A stretch of DNA of 31,581 nt from Paulinella micropora. Its lineage: Eukaryota > Cercozoa > Imbricatea > Euglyphida. Position numbers and translations under genes: made by a program. This document shows, in pieces, positions 8,626 through 16,759 of the stretch. Each line of letters starts with the position of its first letter. Within the stretch, counting starts at the first letter, position 1. Location of the stretch: NCBI GenBank assembly GCA_009731375.1, contig BJOX01000190.1, positions 200,012 through 231,592 of the forward strand, given 5' to 3'. The notes under the pieces were generated by a model. That model was not told the DNA's origin and ran no database searches. It saw only the letters and a list, made by a program, of their open reading frames with translations.

Positions 8626-9627
8626 TTACAAATCCATTATCTCTTTTTTCTTTTTAATCCTGGCACTACTACGGATGTTTTCAGGTTTTATATCTAATGA
8701 TTTTAATAAGTGGACGGTCTTTTTTTCCTTAGTTACTTCTTTAATGTGGTCGGCTAGTTGAGATTTAACTTCTTCGTCTGGTTGTTCGTCCATTTTGGAC
8801 TTTAATAATTGCTGAGGGCTGACTATTTCGTGGTCGCCAAGTATTAACTTAAAGCCTTTCCGACCTTTAACTGTATATACTTTTTTTGAATACTGAACAT
8901 CGCCCTTAGAAAAAACCGTTCTTTCTAGTTCTTTTCTCACGGTTGAGCCCTTAGGAAATTTGTTAATAAGACCAGCCCTATATATTTCTTGGTCATTTTT
9001 CTTTTTACCATAATAAACTTCCATTGGTGTAGCCTTTATTGTATTATGGTATGTGTTATTATAATTATCAACAATTTCATTAATGTAAGGAACCCAAATA
9101 AAATCGTCATTAACTTCCCACATAAAATTCAAATCGTTCCTTATTGTTCTAATAAATCTATCTACTATACCCATAGTTCGGTGGTCGCCAACTTCGTTAG
9201 TAGTATGTTGAATTCCGTTGTCTTTAAAGTATTCAGCAACTTGACCTTTATATTCACTCCCGTTGTCGGACGTAATCCTTTTAGGTTTCGGCATTTTTTT
9301 TAATCCTTCCAATACTTCACCAGTTGATTTATTTTTTATCGGTTCAATCCAGCCACGACGAGAATAAACATCAATCATTACTAAACCAAAGTTGTAATTT
9401 TTGTTTCCTTTCTTAGTAGCTATTTTAGACATATCCATTAAGTCAATAAACACTTGGCTTAATGGTTCTGGCTCAGGGGATAGTATAGTATTCCATTTTT
9501 TAGGTGTCTTAGATTGATGGTGTATTTCAGAAGCCTCTTCAATTTTCTTTTTTTCAAGTTCTTCCTTATCTTGCGGAGACTCCGCCTCCGTTTCAGTATT
9601 TTGTGGATTGCTGTGTTTATGGTCCAT
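8626..9627 (-). CDS. Retroviral-type integrase (rve, RNase H fold)
   Basis: This 333-residue enzyme would insert the element's DNA into the host genome by cutting and joining its termini. Candidate catalytic residues are D62 (FIDLMD), D121 (ITSDNGSEY) and D156 (GIVDRFIRT). The third position is normally Glu, so this enzyme is D,D(34)D instead of D,D(35)E. The aromatic-rich DVYSRRGW and the NNTYHNTIKATPMEVYYG stretch are typical of the rve family. Residues about 238-280 look like the usual C-terminal beta-rich DNA-binding part. I see no HHCC zinc motif in the charged first 55 residues. It is transcribed leftward from a leader with a hairpin and a 20-bp inverted repeat shared with PolB. Polinton membership is strongly supported by the TIRs and target duplication. 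Confidence 0.92.
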   Translation of the reverse strand: MDHKHSNPQNTETEAESPQDKEELEKKKIEEASEIHHQSKTPKKWNTILSPEPEPLSQVFIDLMDMSKIATKKGNKNYNFGLVMIDVYSRRGWIEPIKNKSTGEVLEGLKKMPKPKRITSDNGSEYKGQVAEYFKDNGIQHTTNEVGDHRTMGIVDRFIRTIRNDLNFMWEVNDDFIWVPYINEIVDNYNNTYHNTIKATPMEVYYGKKKNDQEIYRAGLINKFPKGSTVRKELERTVFSKGDVQYSKKVYTVKGRKGFKLILGDHEIVSPQQLLKSKMDEQPDEEVKSQLADHIKEVTKEKKTVHLLKSLDIKPENIRSSARIKKKKEIMDL

Positions 9628-9645
9628 TGTAGGGGCACCCTACAA
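9627..9645 (-). promoter_or_regulatory. Hairpin touching the integrase start codon
   Basis: TTGTAGGG-GCA-CCCTACAA is an 8-bp stem with a 3-base loop whose left end overlaps the ATG. It resembles the GTAGGGGCTTGCCCCTAC hairpins at 14134 and 28141. It could control translation or mark a transcript end. Confidence 0.5.
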
Positions 9646-9660
9646 CACGAATTTTTTTGG

Positions 9661-9680
9661 TTGCAAAGCTACGTTTGCAA
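9661..9680. promoter_or_regulatory. Inverted repeat TTGCAAA-N6-TTTGCAA upstream of integrase
   Basis: The 20 bases TTGCAAAGCTACGTTTGCAA occur identically at 27588-27607 directly before PolB. Arms of 7 bp are separated by 6 bp, a geometry typical of dimer-bound operators. Both genes are non-structural, so this is a candidate early promoter or operator. Confidence 0.65.
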
Positions 9681-9722
9681 AAACGTATGAAGGTTCGTAT
9701 ATTGAAAGATTTTTTAAAAGTT

Positions 9723-10229
9723 TCAAAATTTAAGAAACAATTTTGAAACATCATTACTTTCTTTTTTTGGTTTCTCTGGTTGTCCCGCATAAACATTGAC
9801 ATTAACACGACCAGTCTTCTTACCTTTACCTTTCTTTGGCTGTTCCTCTTCTTCACTTTCGCTCTCACTCTCACTCTCCTCTTCCACTTTCTTTTTTACC
9901 ACTTTCTTCGCCTTCTTCTGCTTAGTCTTTAATTTTATACCTGCAACCCGTTGGGCTACGATATCTACAAAGTCGTGTTCTACTTCCTCATCCGAACTGC
10001 TCTCCTCACTTAGCTCACCGTCTCGGCCATCAATCATATCCTTAGCCAACTGCTTCTTTGACACATGGTCCATCTTTTCGTCTTCGTTCATTTCTTTCAC
10101 ATTCTTAGCATCTTCCTCCGCTAGTAATTCCCTCGCCCTCTCAATCTTTCTCTGCCTCGCATACTGTTTCTTCATTACAGTAGCTTTTTCAAGATTTTTT
10201 ATGGCAATCTCTCTATTTCCTCTTGGCAT
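9723..10229 (-). CDS. Highly charged protein, 168 residues
   Basis: I start it at the ATG at 10229 (MPRGNREIAIKNLEKATV); the upstream 31 codons of the same frame run through an intergenic promoter region and look non-coding. It has a Lys/Arg-rich N-terminal helix region, an acidic block (SEESSSDEEVEHD) near residue 85, then alternating Lys-rich and Glu/Ser-rich stretches (ESESESEEEE) and a basic tail. No enzymatic motif is visible. Such charge-block proteins can bind nucleic acid or act as scaffolds, but that is only a possibility. It shares a divergent intergenic region with the fibre gene and lies upstream of the integrase on the same strand. Confidence 0.6.
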   Translation of the reverse strand: MPRGNREIAIKNLEKATVMKKQYARQRKIERARELLAEEDAKNVKEMNEDEKMDHVSKKQLAKDMIDGRDGELSEESSSDEEVEHDFVDIVAQRVAGIKLKTKQKKAKKVVKKKVEEESESESESEEEEQPKKGKGKKTGRVNVNVYAGQPEKPKKESNDVSKLFLKF

Positions 10230-10328
10230 AGATTGTTTCGGTTGTATATCTAACCAAAAATAATTTTTATACGGATTAATTATTATCCAAAATATACACC
10301 TCCACAGGTTTTGGTGAAGCACGGTTCA
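10230..10328. promoter_or_regulatory. Divergent promoter region
   Basis: This AT-rich stretch (taatttttatacgg, ttaattattatcc, aatatacac) separates the leftward charged protein from the rightward fibre gene. TATA-like words occur in both orientations. No precise start site can be set. Confidence 0.4.
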
Positions 10329-13300
10329 ATGGGCAGTCAATATAAGTCGCTCTTAGGCTTGTCTGAAATTGCGGTTCACTCACTAGATATAGCCAACCTT
10401 GATTTAACGAACACAANNNNNNNNNNGTCTGAAATTGCGGTTGATAGTCTGGACATAGCCAACCTTGATTTAACGAACACAAACATAGTGGGCTTATACA
10501 CAGATAGGGTGCTAGAAGATGCTGACCCCATAAATCTGTATTTTACCAACAACCGATTTGATGCGAGGTTGGCTTTAAAATCAACGACTGACTTAAAAGA
10601 AGGCACTAATCTATACTATACTGATGGTAGGTTTGATGCGCGACTAACCACTAAATCAACCACTAACCTAGCCGAAGGCACCAATTTATATTATACTAAT
10701 GCTAGGTTTGACACTCAATTAGCAACAAAGAGCACAACCAACTTAACCGAAGGAACTAACTTATACTACACCACAGCAAGGGCTAATACAGATTTTGACA
10801 CAAGGATAGCAACTAAATCAATAGATGCTTTAAGTGATGTAATCATAACAGGCACCCCCGCCGATAACCAACTGCTCATTTACAGCACTGGGCAATGGCG
10901 AAATGTTGCTTCTCCGTTTCTCAGATTGGATGGGCTCGCTATGATGATAGGGGATTTAAATATGGGCGGATTTAACATAACAAATGTCGGTAATGTTGAT
11001 GGTATTGATGTTTCTGCTCTTGATAGTTCTGTGGTAAAACTAACAGGAGACCAGACTATAACAGGAAACAAAACATTTACTACTTATGTGGCCGTAAAAG
11101 ACTNNNNNNNNNNGGGTAGTTTAAATATGGGAGGATTTAACATAACAAATGTAGGCAATGTTGATGGTATTGATGTTTCGGCTTTTGATACTTCTGTTGT
11201 CAAACTAACAGGAGACCAAACCATAGCAGGAACCAAACATTCAGCAATGTGGTAAATGCTAGTGCGGGGATTGATATGAAAAGTCAAAGCATAACAAATG
11301 TTAATCTTGTTGATGGTGTTGATGTTTCCACCCTTGATACTTCGGTGGTTAAACTAACAGGAGACCAAACCATAGCAGGGAATAAAAAATTTACATCAAC
11401 TTTGGAAGTAAGTGGTTCATCCAATCCAACTACTTTTGACGGCATTGGCATAGCCTTTGATACAAAAATAGGAATGATTGCCGCACAAAAGACAGCAACA
11501 GCGACTTGGTATCCGATACAAATAACTGGTTCGTATGTTGAGTTATATTCAGGTAATACTTTAATTATAACCGCAACTGGCACTACACTATCTTTGAATA
11601 ACAACAAAATAACAAACTTAGCCACACCATCAGCAACAACGGACGGAGCAAACAAAAGTTATGTAGATACATTAGACGGGCAAAATGTGAAACTAACAGG
11701 AAACCAAACCATAGCAGGAATTAAGACATATAGCAGTGGTGTTGAAATAACGGGAAATTCAATCAATTCAACAACAAAGGGCGCATTTATCGTTTTCAAT
11801 TCTACCAGTAATATTGGGTCAATTGCTAGTTTGGATATGAAAACAGCGACATATTACAACTTTGAAATTTTTGCCAAAAAAATAAGTTTTATTATTGATG
11901 GGACGATTGTCGGTTGGGTAAATGCTTCGGGGCTAGATTGTAATAGTAGCAAAATAGCCAACCTTGGAACTCCGATATTATCAACAGACGGAGCAACAAA
12001 AGGATATGCGGAAGCATTGGACGGACAAAATGTAAAACTAACAGGCGACCAAACTATAACTGGAATTAAAATATTTAATGGAAGTAGAAATGATGTAAGA
12101 GCACTGACCTTATTAAGCCAAGCAGATTTTAATAATGTGGATATCATTAATGGCGGAAATATAACATATAATGGGGCGAGGATATTAAACCAGAATGGAG
12201 GATACATATTCTTTTCACAGACAACAGGCGATTGGCAGTCTTTCTTATATACTTTAAATACCGCTTCAAGTGGAACAGCTAACCAACGAGGCTACCTATT
12301 CACGAATGTAGCATCTGATGTAAAAGGAGCGGGACTTTATATTTCAAAACTTTTTGATAATAAAAGTGCTTCGTCTGACATTGTCCGTTTTAACAATGCG
12401 GGCGGTATGCGTTTTTATGGTGCCTTAGATATGAACTCAAACAATATAACAAATGGTGGAACAATAACGGGAACTACAATTACTTCAACCGCGGGGGTAT
12501 CAACGACGACACTAACCGCAAGCGGATTAATCACGGCAAATGCGGGGATATCAACAACTACGATCACTGCGAGTGGCCTACTAACAGCAACAGGAGGTTC
12601 AAGCATAGTTATACAAGGAAATACTAATGGAGGTAATACACGCGGAATATTTTTGTGGGACACAGGCAACACAAATTATGGTATTTATATGGCACAATCT
12701 GGAGCCAATAAATCTCTAGCAGGTGGAGTGGCATCAGCCGTTGCTGGAAACGATTTTACTTCTTTCGCCGTTAGATTTAGAGTGAGCAATGTTTCCACTG
12801 ATGGTTTTATATGGGAGAACTCTTCCGAACAATTATTGATGTCATTGAATGGGGCAAACGGCACTTTATGGACAAAAGGATTGATAACGGCTAGTGCTGG
12901 TGTATCAACAACTACGATCACTGCGAGTGGATTAATAACGGCAAATGCTGGTATATCAACAACAACATTAACCGCAAGCGGATTAATAACAGCAAATGCG
13001 GGAATTACATACACAGGCACACTAACAACGGCATCAGCATCAACTAATGGGGCAAAAATAGCAATTCAAGGGCAAACAGACGGGACGAATGCGAGAGGAA
13101 TATTTATGTGGGACATTGGAGATTCAAACTGGGGGATTTATATGAGCCAGTCTGGGGCAAATAAAGCATTAAGTGGAGGAACAGCACCAGCAGGAGGAGT
13201 AGGCGGAGGATTAACTTCTTATTCTATTAGATTTAGAGTGAATGGTTCTTCAACGAGTGGGTTCATATGGGAGAATAATTCCAATACTGCTTTAATGTCT

Positions 13301-13750
13301 TTGAAAGCGAGCGATGGACAATTATGGGTATTGTCTAATCCAATTCAATATTCAGACAGGAGAAAAAAAGAAGATATAAAGGAATGTTTAGGCTTAGATT
13401 TTATTAATAAGTTAAATCCAGTCTGCTATCGTATGATTGACGACAAAAAGAAATGTAGGACTGGCTTAATAGCACAGGAATTAGAAGAAATACTAACAGA
13501 AATGGATATGCTAGATTTTGGCGGTTTTATAAAAGAAACAATTATGGTTCCCTGTCCAAAGCAAAGAGCGGAATACGAATTGAAAGGTGTGAGTGTTAAG
13601 CCAGAAGATGTTAAATGTATTGATAGTGGTGATGTCGGTTATGGCATAGGTTATTCAGAGTTTATCGCCCCGTTAATTAAGGCGGTTCAACAATTATCAG
13701 AAAAAATAAATAATATAACTAATGATATAGCTGACTTAAAAAACTATTAG
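10329..13750 (+). CDS. Trimeric fibre-like protein with C-terminal S74 chaperone (frameshifted)
   Basis: ATG at 10329; the frame breaks at about 11231-11240 (AAACC..AAACATTC), where one missing base explains the shift, and resumes to the TAG at 13748. The intact product is about 1,140 residues. Four NLYYT-type repeats (TNLYYTxxRFDxRLxTKSTTNL) come first, then repeats of NMGGFNITNVGNVDGIDVS and VKLTGDQTIAG, then TITASGLITANAGIST repeats and two copies of an 80-residue block (RGIFxWDxG...GFIWEN). The end is a peptidase S74 intramolecular chaperone: SDRRKKEDIKE at 13352-13384 holds the Ser and Lys expected for self-cleavage. Such proteins form beta-helical attachment fibres. Two 10-N gaps (10417-10426, 11104-11113) sit in repeats. 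TTG at 10311 is a weaker start. Confidence 0.85.
10361..10482 (+). repeat. 56-bp repeat on both sides of a 10-N gap
   Basis: 10361-10416 and 10427-10482 are identical except for a central block of about 13 bases. It may be a true coding repeat of the fibre, an assembly duplication, or both. Confidence 0.7.
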
Positions 13751-13759
13751 CAGAAAACA

Positions 13760-14098
13760 ATGCCCCCTAGATTACACCCACCACCACCAATCATAGAGAC
13801 GGAAGACCTTACACCCGAACTCAAAAACCGTGTGCTAGATGTTCAAATTAAGCAGGAAGAAAAAAAATTAGACCACGAATATGAGGACAGCTGGGATTGC
13901 TGTTTGACTAAGCAAAAAACCGACAGTCGTCTCATTAAATACTTATTTCAAATGGGTATCATTATCGCCATCATCACCCTTTGTATCGTGAGGCTGTCTG
14001 AAAAGAGCTTACCGTGCGAGGTTGCTAACACGTACGTCGGTATTTTAACACTACTTATCGGCATCTGCCTTCCATCACCTTCTAGTTCAAAGAAGTGA
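13760..14098 (+). CDS. Small membrane protein beside the fibre gene, 112 residues
   Basis: The ATG lies 9 bp after the fibre stop, implying co-expression. The N-terminus is Pro-rich, followed by a charged helix (VLDVQIKQEEKKLDHEYED). Then come two hydrophobic segments, about residues 63-82 (YLFQMGIIIAIITLCIVRL) and 92-105 (VGILTLLIGICLP), and a short Ser/Lys tail. Two helices and small size suggest an inner-membrane or virion membrane protein. Its tight link to the fibre suggests a role in fibre anchoring or exit from the cell, but neither is shown. The stop is TGA, overlapping the first of three hairpins. Confidence 0.65.
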   Translation: MPPRLHPPPPIIETEDLTPELKNRVLDVQIKQEEKKLDHEYEDSWDCCLTKQKTDSRLIKYLFQMGIIIAIITLCIVRLSEKSLPCEVANTYVGILTLLIGICLPSPSSSKK

Positions 14099-14151
14099 AA
14101 GGGGAAACCCCTTTCAAACCCCAAAGCGGGGTCGTAGGGGCTTGCCCCTAC
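14097..14151. terminator. Cluster of three GC-rich hairpins
   Basis: GAAAGGGG-AAA-CCCCTTTC (14097-14115), ACCCC-N5-GGGGT (14118-14132) and GTAGGGGC-TT-GCCCCTAC (14134-14151) follow each other directly. They fill the gap between the rightward membrane-protein gene and a leftward Cys-rich frame ending at 14151. The last 18-mer is identical to one at 28141. Strong candidate for a bidirectional 3'-end signal. Confidence 0.65.
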
Positions 14152-14290
14152 TAGCATTCATACGAATAGATTTTATACCAAGAAGCATCACCAGCACAGA
14201 TTAGCGGGATAGCTTCATCAAAACTAACACACCAATCACTAAAAGGTTTATACACACATCCTTTTTGAATACACCACACACAACTTTCAT
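14151..14290 (-). CDS. Cys/Trp-rich short frame, probably the 3' part of a small gene
   Basis: This leftward frame of 46 codons ends in TAG at 14151-14153. It contains the phrases CVWCIQKGC, FSDWCVSFDEAIPLICAG and DASWYKIYSYEC, a composition unlike random AT-rich DNA. It has no ATG of its own and is preceded by a stop. The preceding run of seven A at about 14291-14297 would let an upstream frame join if one A were missing, as seen in other genes here. Its end abuts the hairpin cluster, as a real gene end would. Function unknown. Confidence 0.35.
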
Positions 14291-14386
14291 TTTTTTAATC
14301 GCTGACCCGTGAATAGAAATCAGACAGTCCGACCTAACACAGAGCACACAAATAATAATATTAATAACATAATATATTATACAAAA

Positions 14387-14392
14387 TATAGA
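14387..14392 (+). promoter_or_regulatory. TATAGA motif before the 14397 gene
   Basis: TATAGA lies 5 bp before the ATG in strongly AT-rich DNA. The same hexamer recurs before other genes of the packaging and capsid block. Confidence 0.45.
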
Positions 14393-14396
14393 AACA

Positions 14397-14759
14397 ATGA
14401 GTGAGTTCAAATTCCAAAAGATTATTTTTCTGAGTAATGATTTTGCGGGCGGTAGCAAGACATTTGACAAAACCATTAAATTGAACTTTACCCCAACTAG
14501 AATGAATGTTAAGTATATCCACTATATGAATGATATGACTGAAACGAAAACAAAAATTCTTCATATGGACCGCATCGGAATTATTGGAACATTCGCAGAC
14601 AGCAATTTCGCAAACATTTCCAATCTTAGCTACAACTTGGGGATAATTAATTGGACCGACGGACAATACAGTTTTAGAGTGCTTAAAACGGACAATGGTA
14701 GCATTGAGACTGACCTGCTAGCTGGAAGAATTGTTATTTGTTTGGAATTTTTGGCTTAA
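14397..14759 (+). CDS. Hypothetical protein, 120 residues, upstream of the ATPase
   Basis: A clean frame from an ATG preceded by a TATAGA motif to a TAA. It has no membrane segment or charge blocks. The mix of beta-type residues (IIFLSNDF, IGIIGTF, GRIVICLEFLA) suggests a small beta-rich globular fold. It lies 15 bp upstream of the ATPase on the same strand. Being first in the morphogenesis block suggests a virion or assembly role, without direct evidence. I do not recognise the family. Confidence 0.65.
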   Translation: MSEFKFQKIIFLSNDFAGGSKTFDKTIKLNFTPTRMNVKYIHYMNDMTETKTKILHMDRIGIIGTFADSNFANISNLSYNLGIINWTDGQYSFRVLKTDNGSIETDLLAGRIVICLEFLA

Positions 14760-14765
14760 AGAAAA

Positions 14766-14771
14766 TATAGA
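14766..14771 (+). promoter_or_regulatory. TATAGA motif before the ATPase
   Basis: TATAGA lies 3 bp before the ATG at 14775, in a 15-bp intergenic gap. Confidence 0.45.
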
Positions 14772-14774
14772 GTG

Positions 14775-15599
14775 ATGGAAAAAATTAATGATATACGAGT
14801 TAGACCAGTTAAGCAAAACGGAGATGGCGAGAAGATGGCAAAAGGATATAAGTTGTTTGATGAACCGTATGCCAATATTTTTCTTCTCGCTCGCAAGAAG
14901 AGTGGTAAGACGACCGCACTGTTTGAAATCTTGAAACGAACGACCGACAAAAAGACCCGCATTGTTATTATAGCCAGCACGATACACAAAGACCACATAT
15001 ACAAAGAAATGGTTAAACACTTCAAAAAGAAAGGCAATCCGATGGCTATATACACATATTTGAAAACGGATGGACTGTCTGTCATAGACTATGAGTTAGA
15101 CAAGCTCAACAAGCCAGACGAAGAGCAAGAAGAAGGCGAAATTGTTCAGGATGGTAAAGAGGAAGTAGAAAAGCCGAAGTTTTTATACTTTGGTAAAGAG
15201 GAGAAGAAGAAGCAGGGACAAGCACCAGCAGAAAGACCGAGCAAATACATAACACCAGAAGTTGTGTTCGTGTTAGATGATTTAGGTAGTGGGTTGAGGG
15301 ATAAGTCCGTTAGCGACCTACTTAAAAAAAATAGACACTACAAGTCAAAGGTGATTATGAGTTCGCAATACCTTAACTACTTACGACCTGAGGCGATTAA
15401 ACAGCTGGACTACCTTCTTATTTTTCCTGGTCAGAGTGTTGATAAAATTGAACTTGTATATAAACATTTGGACCTCGGCTACGACCTGGAATACTTCATT
15501 GAAAAATATCACGAGGCGACAAAAGAACGATTTAACTTTTTGTATGTGGATGCGGTATCTGATGAATTACGAAAGAACTTCAACTATCGCTTGCGATAG
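14775..15599 (+). CDS. DNA-packaging ATPase (A32/FtsK-HerA type)
   Basis: This 274-residue protein would power DNA entry into the capsid. The Walker A motif is at residues about 40-47 (ARKKSGKTT), following the strand NIFLL. Walker B is at about 163-170 (VVFVLDDLG). A conserved stretch (KVIMSSQYLNYLRPEAIKQLDYLLIF) matches the sensor region of A32-like ATPases. A charged insert rich in Glu and Lys lies between the two Walker motifs. I start at the ATG 14775, not the GTG three bases before. The TAG stop is followed 6 bp later by a GC hairpin. The family is a hallmark of Polintons, virophages and related viruses and the assignment is firm. Confidence 0.92.
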   Translation: MEKINDIRVRPVKQNGDGEKMAKGYKLFDEPYANIFLLARKKSGKTTALFEILKRTTDKKTRIVIIASTIHKDHIYKEMVKHFKKKGNPMAIYTYLKTDGLSVIDYELDKLNKPDEEQEEGEIVQDGKEEVEKPKFLYFGKEEKKKQGQAPAERPSKYITPEVVFVLDDLGSGLRDKSVSDLLKKNRHYKSKVIMSSQYLNYLRPEAIKQLDYLLIFPGQSVDKIELVYKHLDLGYDLEYFIEKYHEATKERFNFLYVDAVSDELRKNFNYRLR

Positions 15600-15605
15600 T
15601 CAATT

Positions 15606-15621
15606 GTCCCGCTTGCGGGAC
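15606..15621 (+). terminator. GC-rich hairpin after the ATPase
   Basis: GTCCCGC-TT-GCGGGAC: a 7-bp perfect stem with the same TT loop as the hairpins at 14134 and 28141. It starts 6 bp after the stop codon. Confidence 0.6.
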
Positions 15622-15678
15622 TAACTTCAATATTCGCTTAAAGTAATTTTATTATTATTTATTTTTTTTAGAACTATA

Positions 15679-15684
15679 TATAGA
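15679..15684 (+). promoter_or_regulatory. TATAGA motif before the small basic protein
   Basis: Part of actatatatagatg. A 13-codon frame begins at 15684 and stops at 15723; the protein-like frame starts at 15745. The upstream ATG may be a broken or leader start. Confidence 0.4.
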
Positions 15685-15744
15685 TGCCAACATCACCCGT
15701 TATTATCAGTAGTCCATCAGGTTAACATCAGCTACAATCCCAGT

Positions 15745-15984
15745 ATGCCACAAGCAGGAGGGAAAAGAAAATCAAAAAAGAAACAAACAGGAGGCAAAGT
15801 TAATTGGAAGAAAGTCGGACAAGCGATATTGGATGCTAATAGATTTATCAAGAAGAACCAATTGATTTCAAGAGGTGCTACTTTTCTAAGCGATGTAGGG
15901 GTGCCTTATGCGGACCGTGTAGCAAAGGCTGCGGCCAAACAAGGATACGGCAAGCAACGAGGTGGAACAGTCAAATTTCGGTAA
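15745..15984 (+). CDS. Small basic core-like protein, 79 residues
   Basis: The N-terminus is strongly basic (GGKRKSKKKQTGGK), followed by a likely helix (WKKVGQAILDANRFIKKN) and an Ala/Gly-rich end with the tail GGTVKFR. Small, basic, Gly-rich proteins between ATPase and protease are known in Polintons and in the related adenoviruses (core proteins binding DNA in the virion). The role is inferred from composition and position. I chose the ATG at 15745; in-frame sequence upstream (VNISYNPS) looks protein-like, so the real start may be further left, disrupted by an indel. GG-containing sites could be protease targets. Confidence 0.6.
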   Translation: MPQAGGKRKSKKKQTGGKVNWKKVGQAILDANRFIKKNQLISRGATFLSDVGVPYADRVAKAAAKQGYGKQRGGTVKFR

Positions 15985-16055
15985 GGACAAGCCACTCAAA
16001 TAAAAAACTAAACCTTCTATTATTTTTTTTTACTAATAATATACAACCAGTAGTA

Positions 16056-16739
16056 ATGCGAAGTAAGCCGAAGAAACAAAGACCTCCGAGGATATACAGA
16101 ACCAAAGATGGCAGACCATATATCAAAGTAAAAGGCAAACGAGCATATCTCAACTTTGGCGAGAAGACGAATGACCTTTCAACACTTCAAATCGTTAAAC
16201 TATTTCTGAAATATATGAAAGGGGACAATAAAACGAAGAAAACACGAAAGACGAAGGAGAGAATAATCAAGTCCGAATTCAATCGCCTTGAACACGAGAA
16301 CCGCAATCAGATACAAAACAACCTGCTGAAAAAATATGAACTAATACACGAGCAGGAAGAAAAGGAAAAGAAGTTAAGAGAACAGGCGGAAGATGAGAAG
16401 AAAAGAATGGAGAGGAAGGAGAATGCTGACATTAAAGAAAGACAAGAAGAATTAATAAGGGAGGCGAACAGAGAGCAAAAACTTATAGAGGATGTAAAAT
16501 TTGAACAAGATAGAAAAAACAATTTGATGTTATTACCACCTTTCCAACCTCAATACATACAAGCACCACCACAAGCACCACAAGCACCACCACAAGCACC
16601 ACCACAAGCACCACAACTAGGACCACCACAAGCACCACCACAAGCACCACAACTAGGACCACCACAAGCCCCCCAAGCACCAGAAGAAAAGCAGATGCCA
16701 TTGAAAACAAAAGAAGAGAAAAGGCTGAAAAGGAATTAA
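16056..16739 (+). CDS. N-terminal segment of the protease-linked polyprotein
   Basis: The ATG at 16056 follows a TATACA box. The first 60 residues are basic and look folded (RIYRTKDGRPYIKVKGKRAYLNFGE). Residues about 65-165 form a Glu/Lys/Arg coiled coil. Residues about 170-215 are PPQAP-type repeats. The frame then stops out of register. A one-base shift near the C6 run at 16669-16674 keeps an open frame into the next segment (16760-17455), and a second shift leads into the protease. I infer one gene of about 667 codons. The order basic domain, coiled coil, Pro linker, protease suggests a scaffold carrying its own protease. Confidence 0.6.
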   Translation: MRSKPKKQRPPRIYRTKDGRPYIKVKGKRAYLNFGEKTNDLSTLQIVKLFLKYMKGDNKTKKTRKTKERIIKSEFNRLEHENRNQIQNNLLKKYELIHEQEEKEKKLREQAEDEKKRMERKENADIKERQEELIREANREQKLIEDVKFEQDRKNNLMLLPPFQPQYIQAPPQAPQAPPQAPPQAPQLGPPQAPPQAPQLGPPQAPQAPEEKQMPLKTKEEKRLKRN

Positions 16740-16759
16740 AAGAAAAATACATTGAATTA

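Noticed and set aside
9617-9874. Leftward frame with the phrase FCKRSFA, matching the PolB upstream codons
   Set aside because: The likeness comes from the shared 20-bp inverted repeat in DNA; the rest is a shadow of the charged-protein gene in another frame.
13948-14157. Leftward frame beginning MLVGASPYDP, similar to MTNVGASPYNP at 28167
   Set aside because: The similarity is the translated GTAGGGGCTTGCCCCTAC hairpin, not a conserved protein; the remainder is antisense to the membrane-protein gene.
16660-16740. Programmed -1 frameshift in the protease-linked gene
   Set aside because: The C6 run does not give a canonical X-XXY-YYZ site in the zero frame, and unrelated genes here show the same kind of break, so a missing base is simpler.
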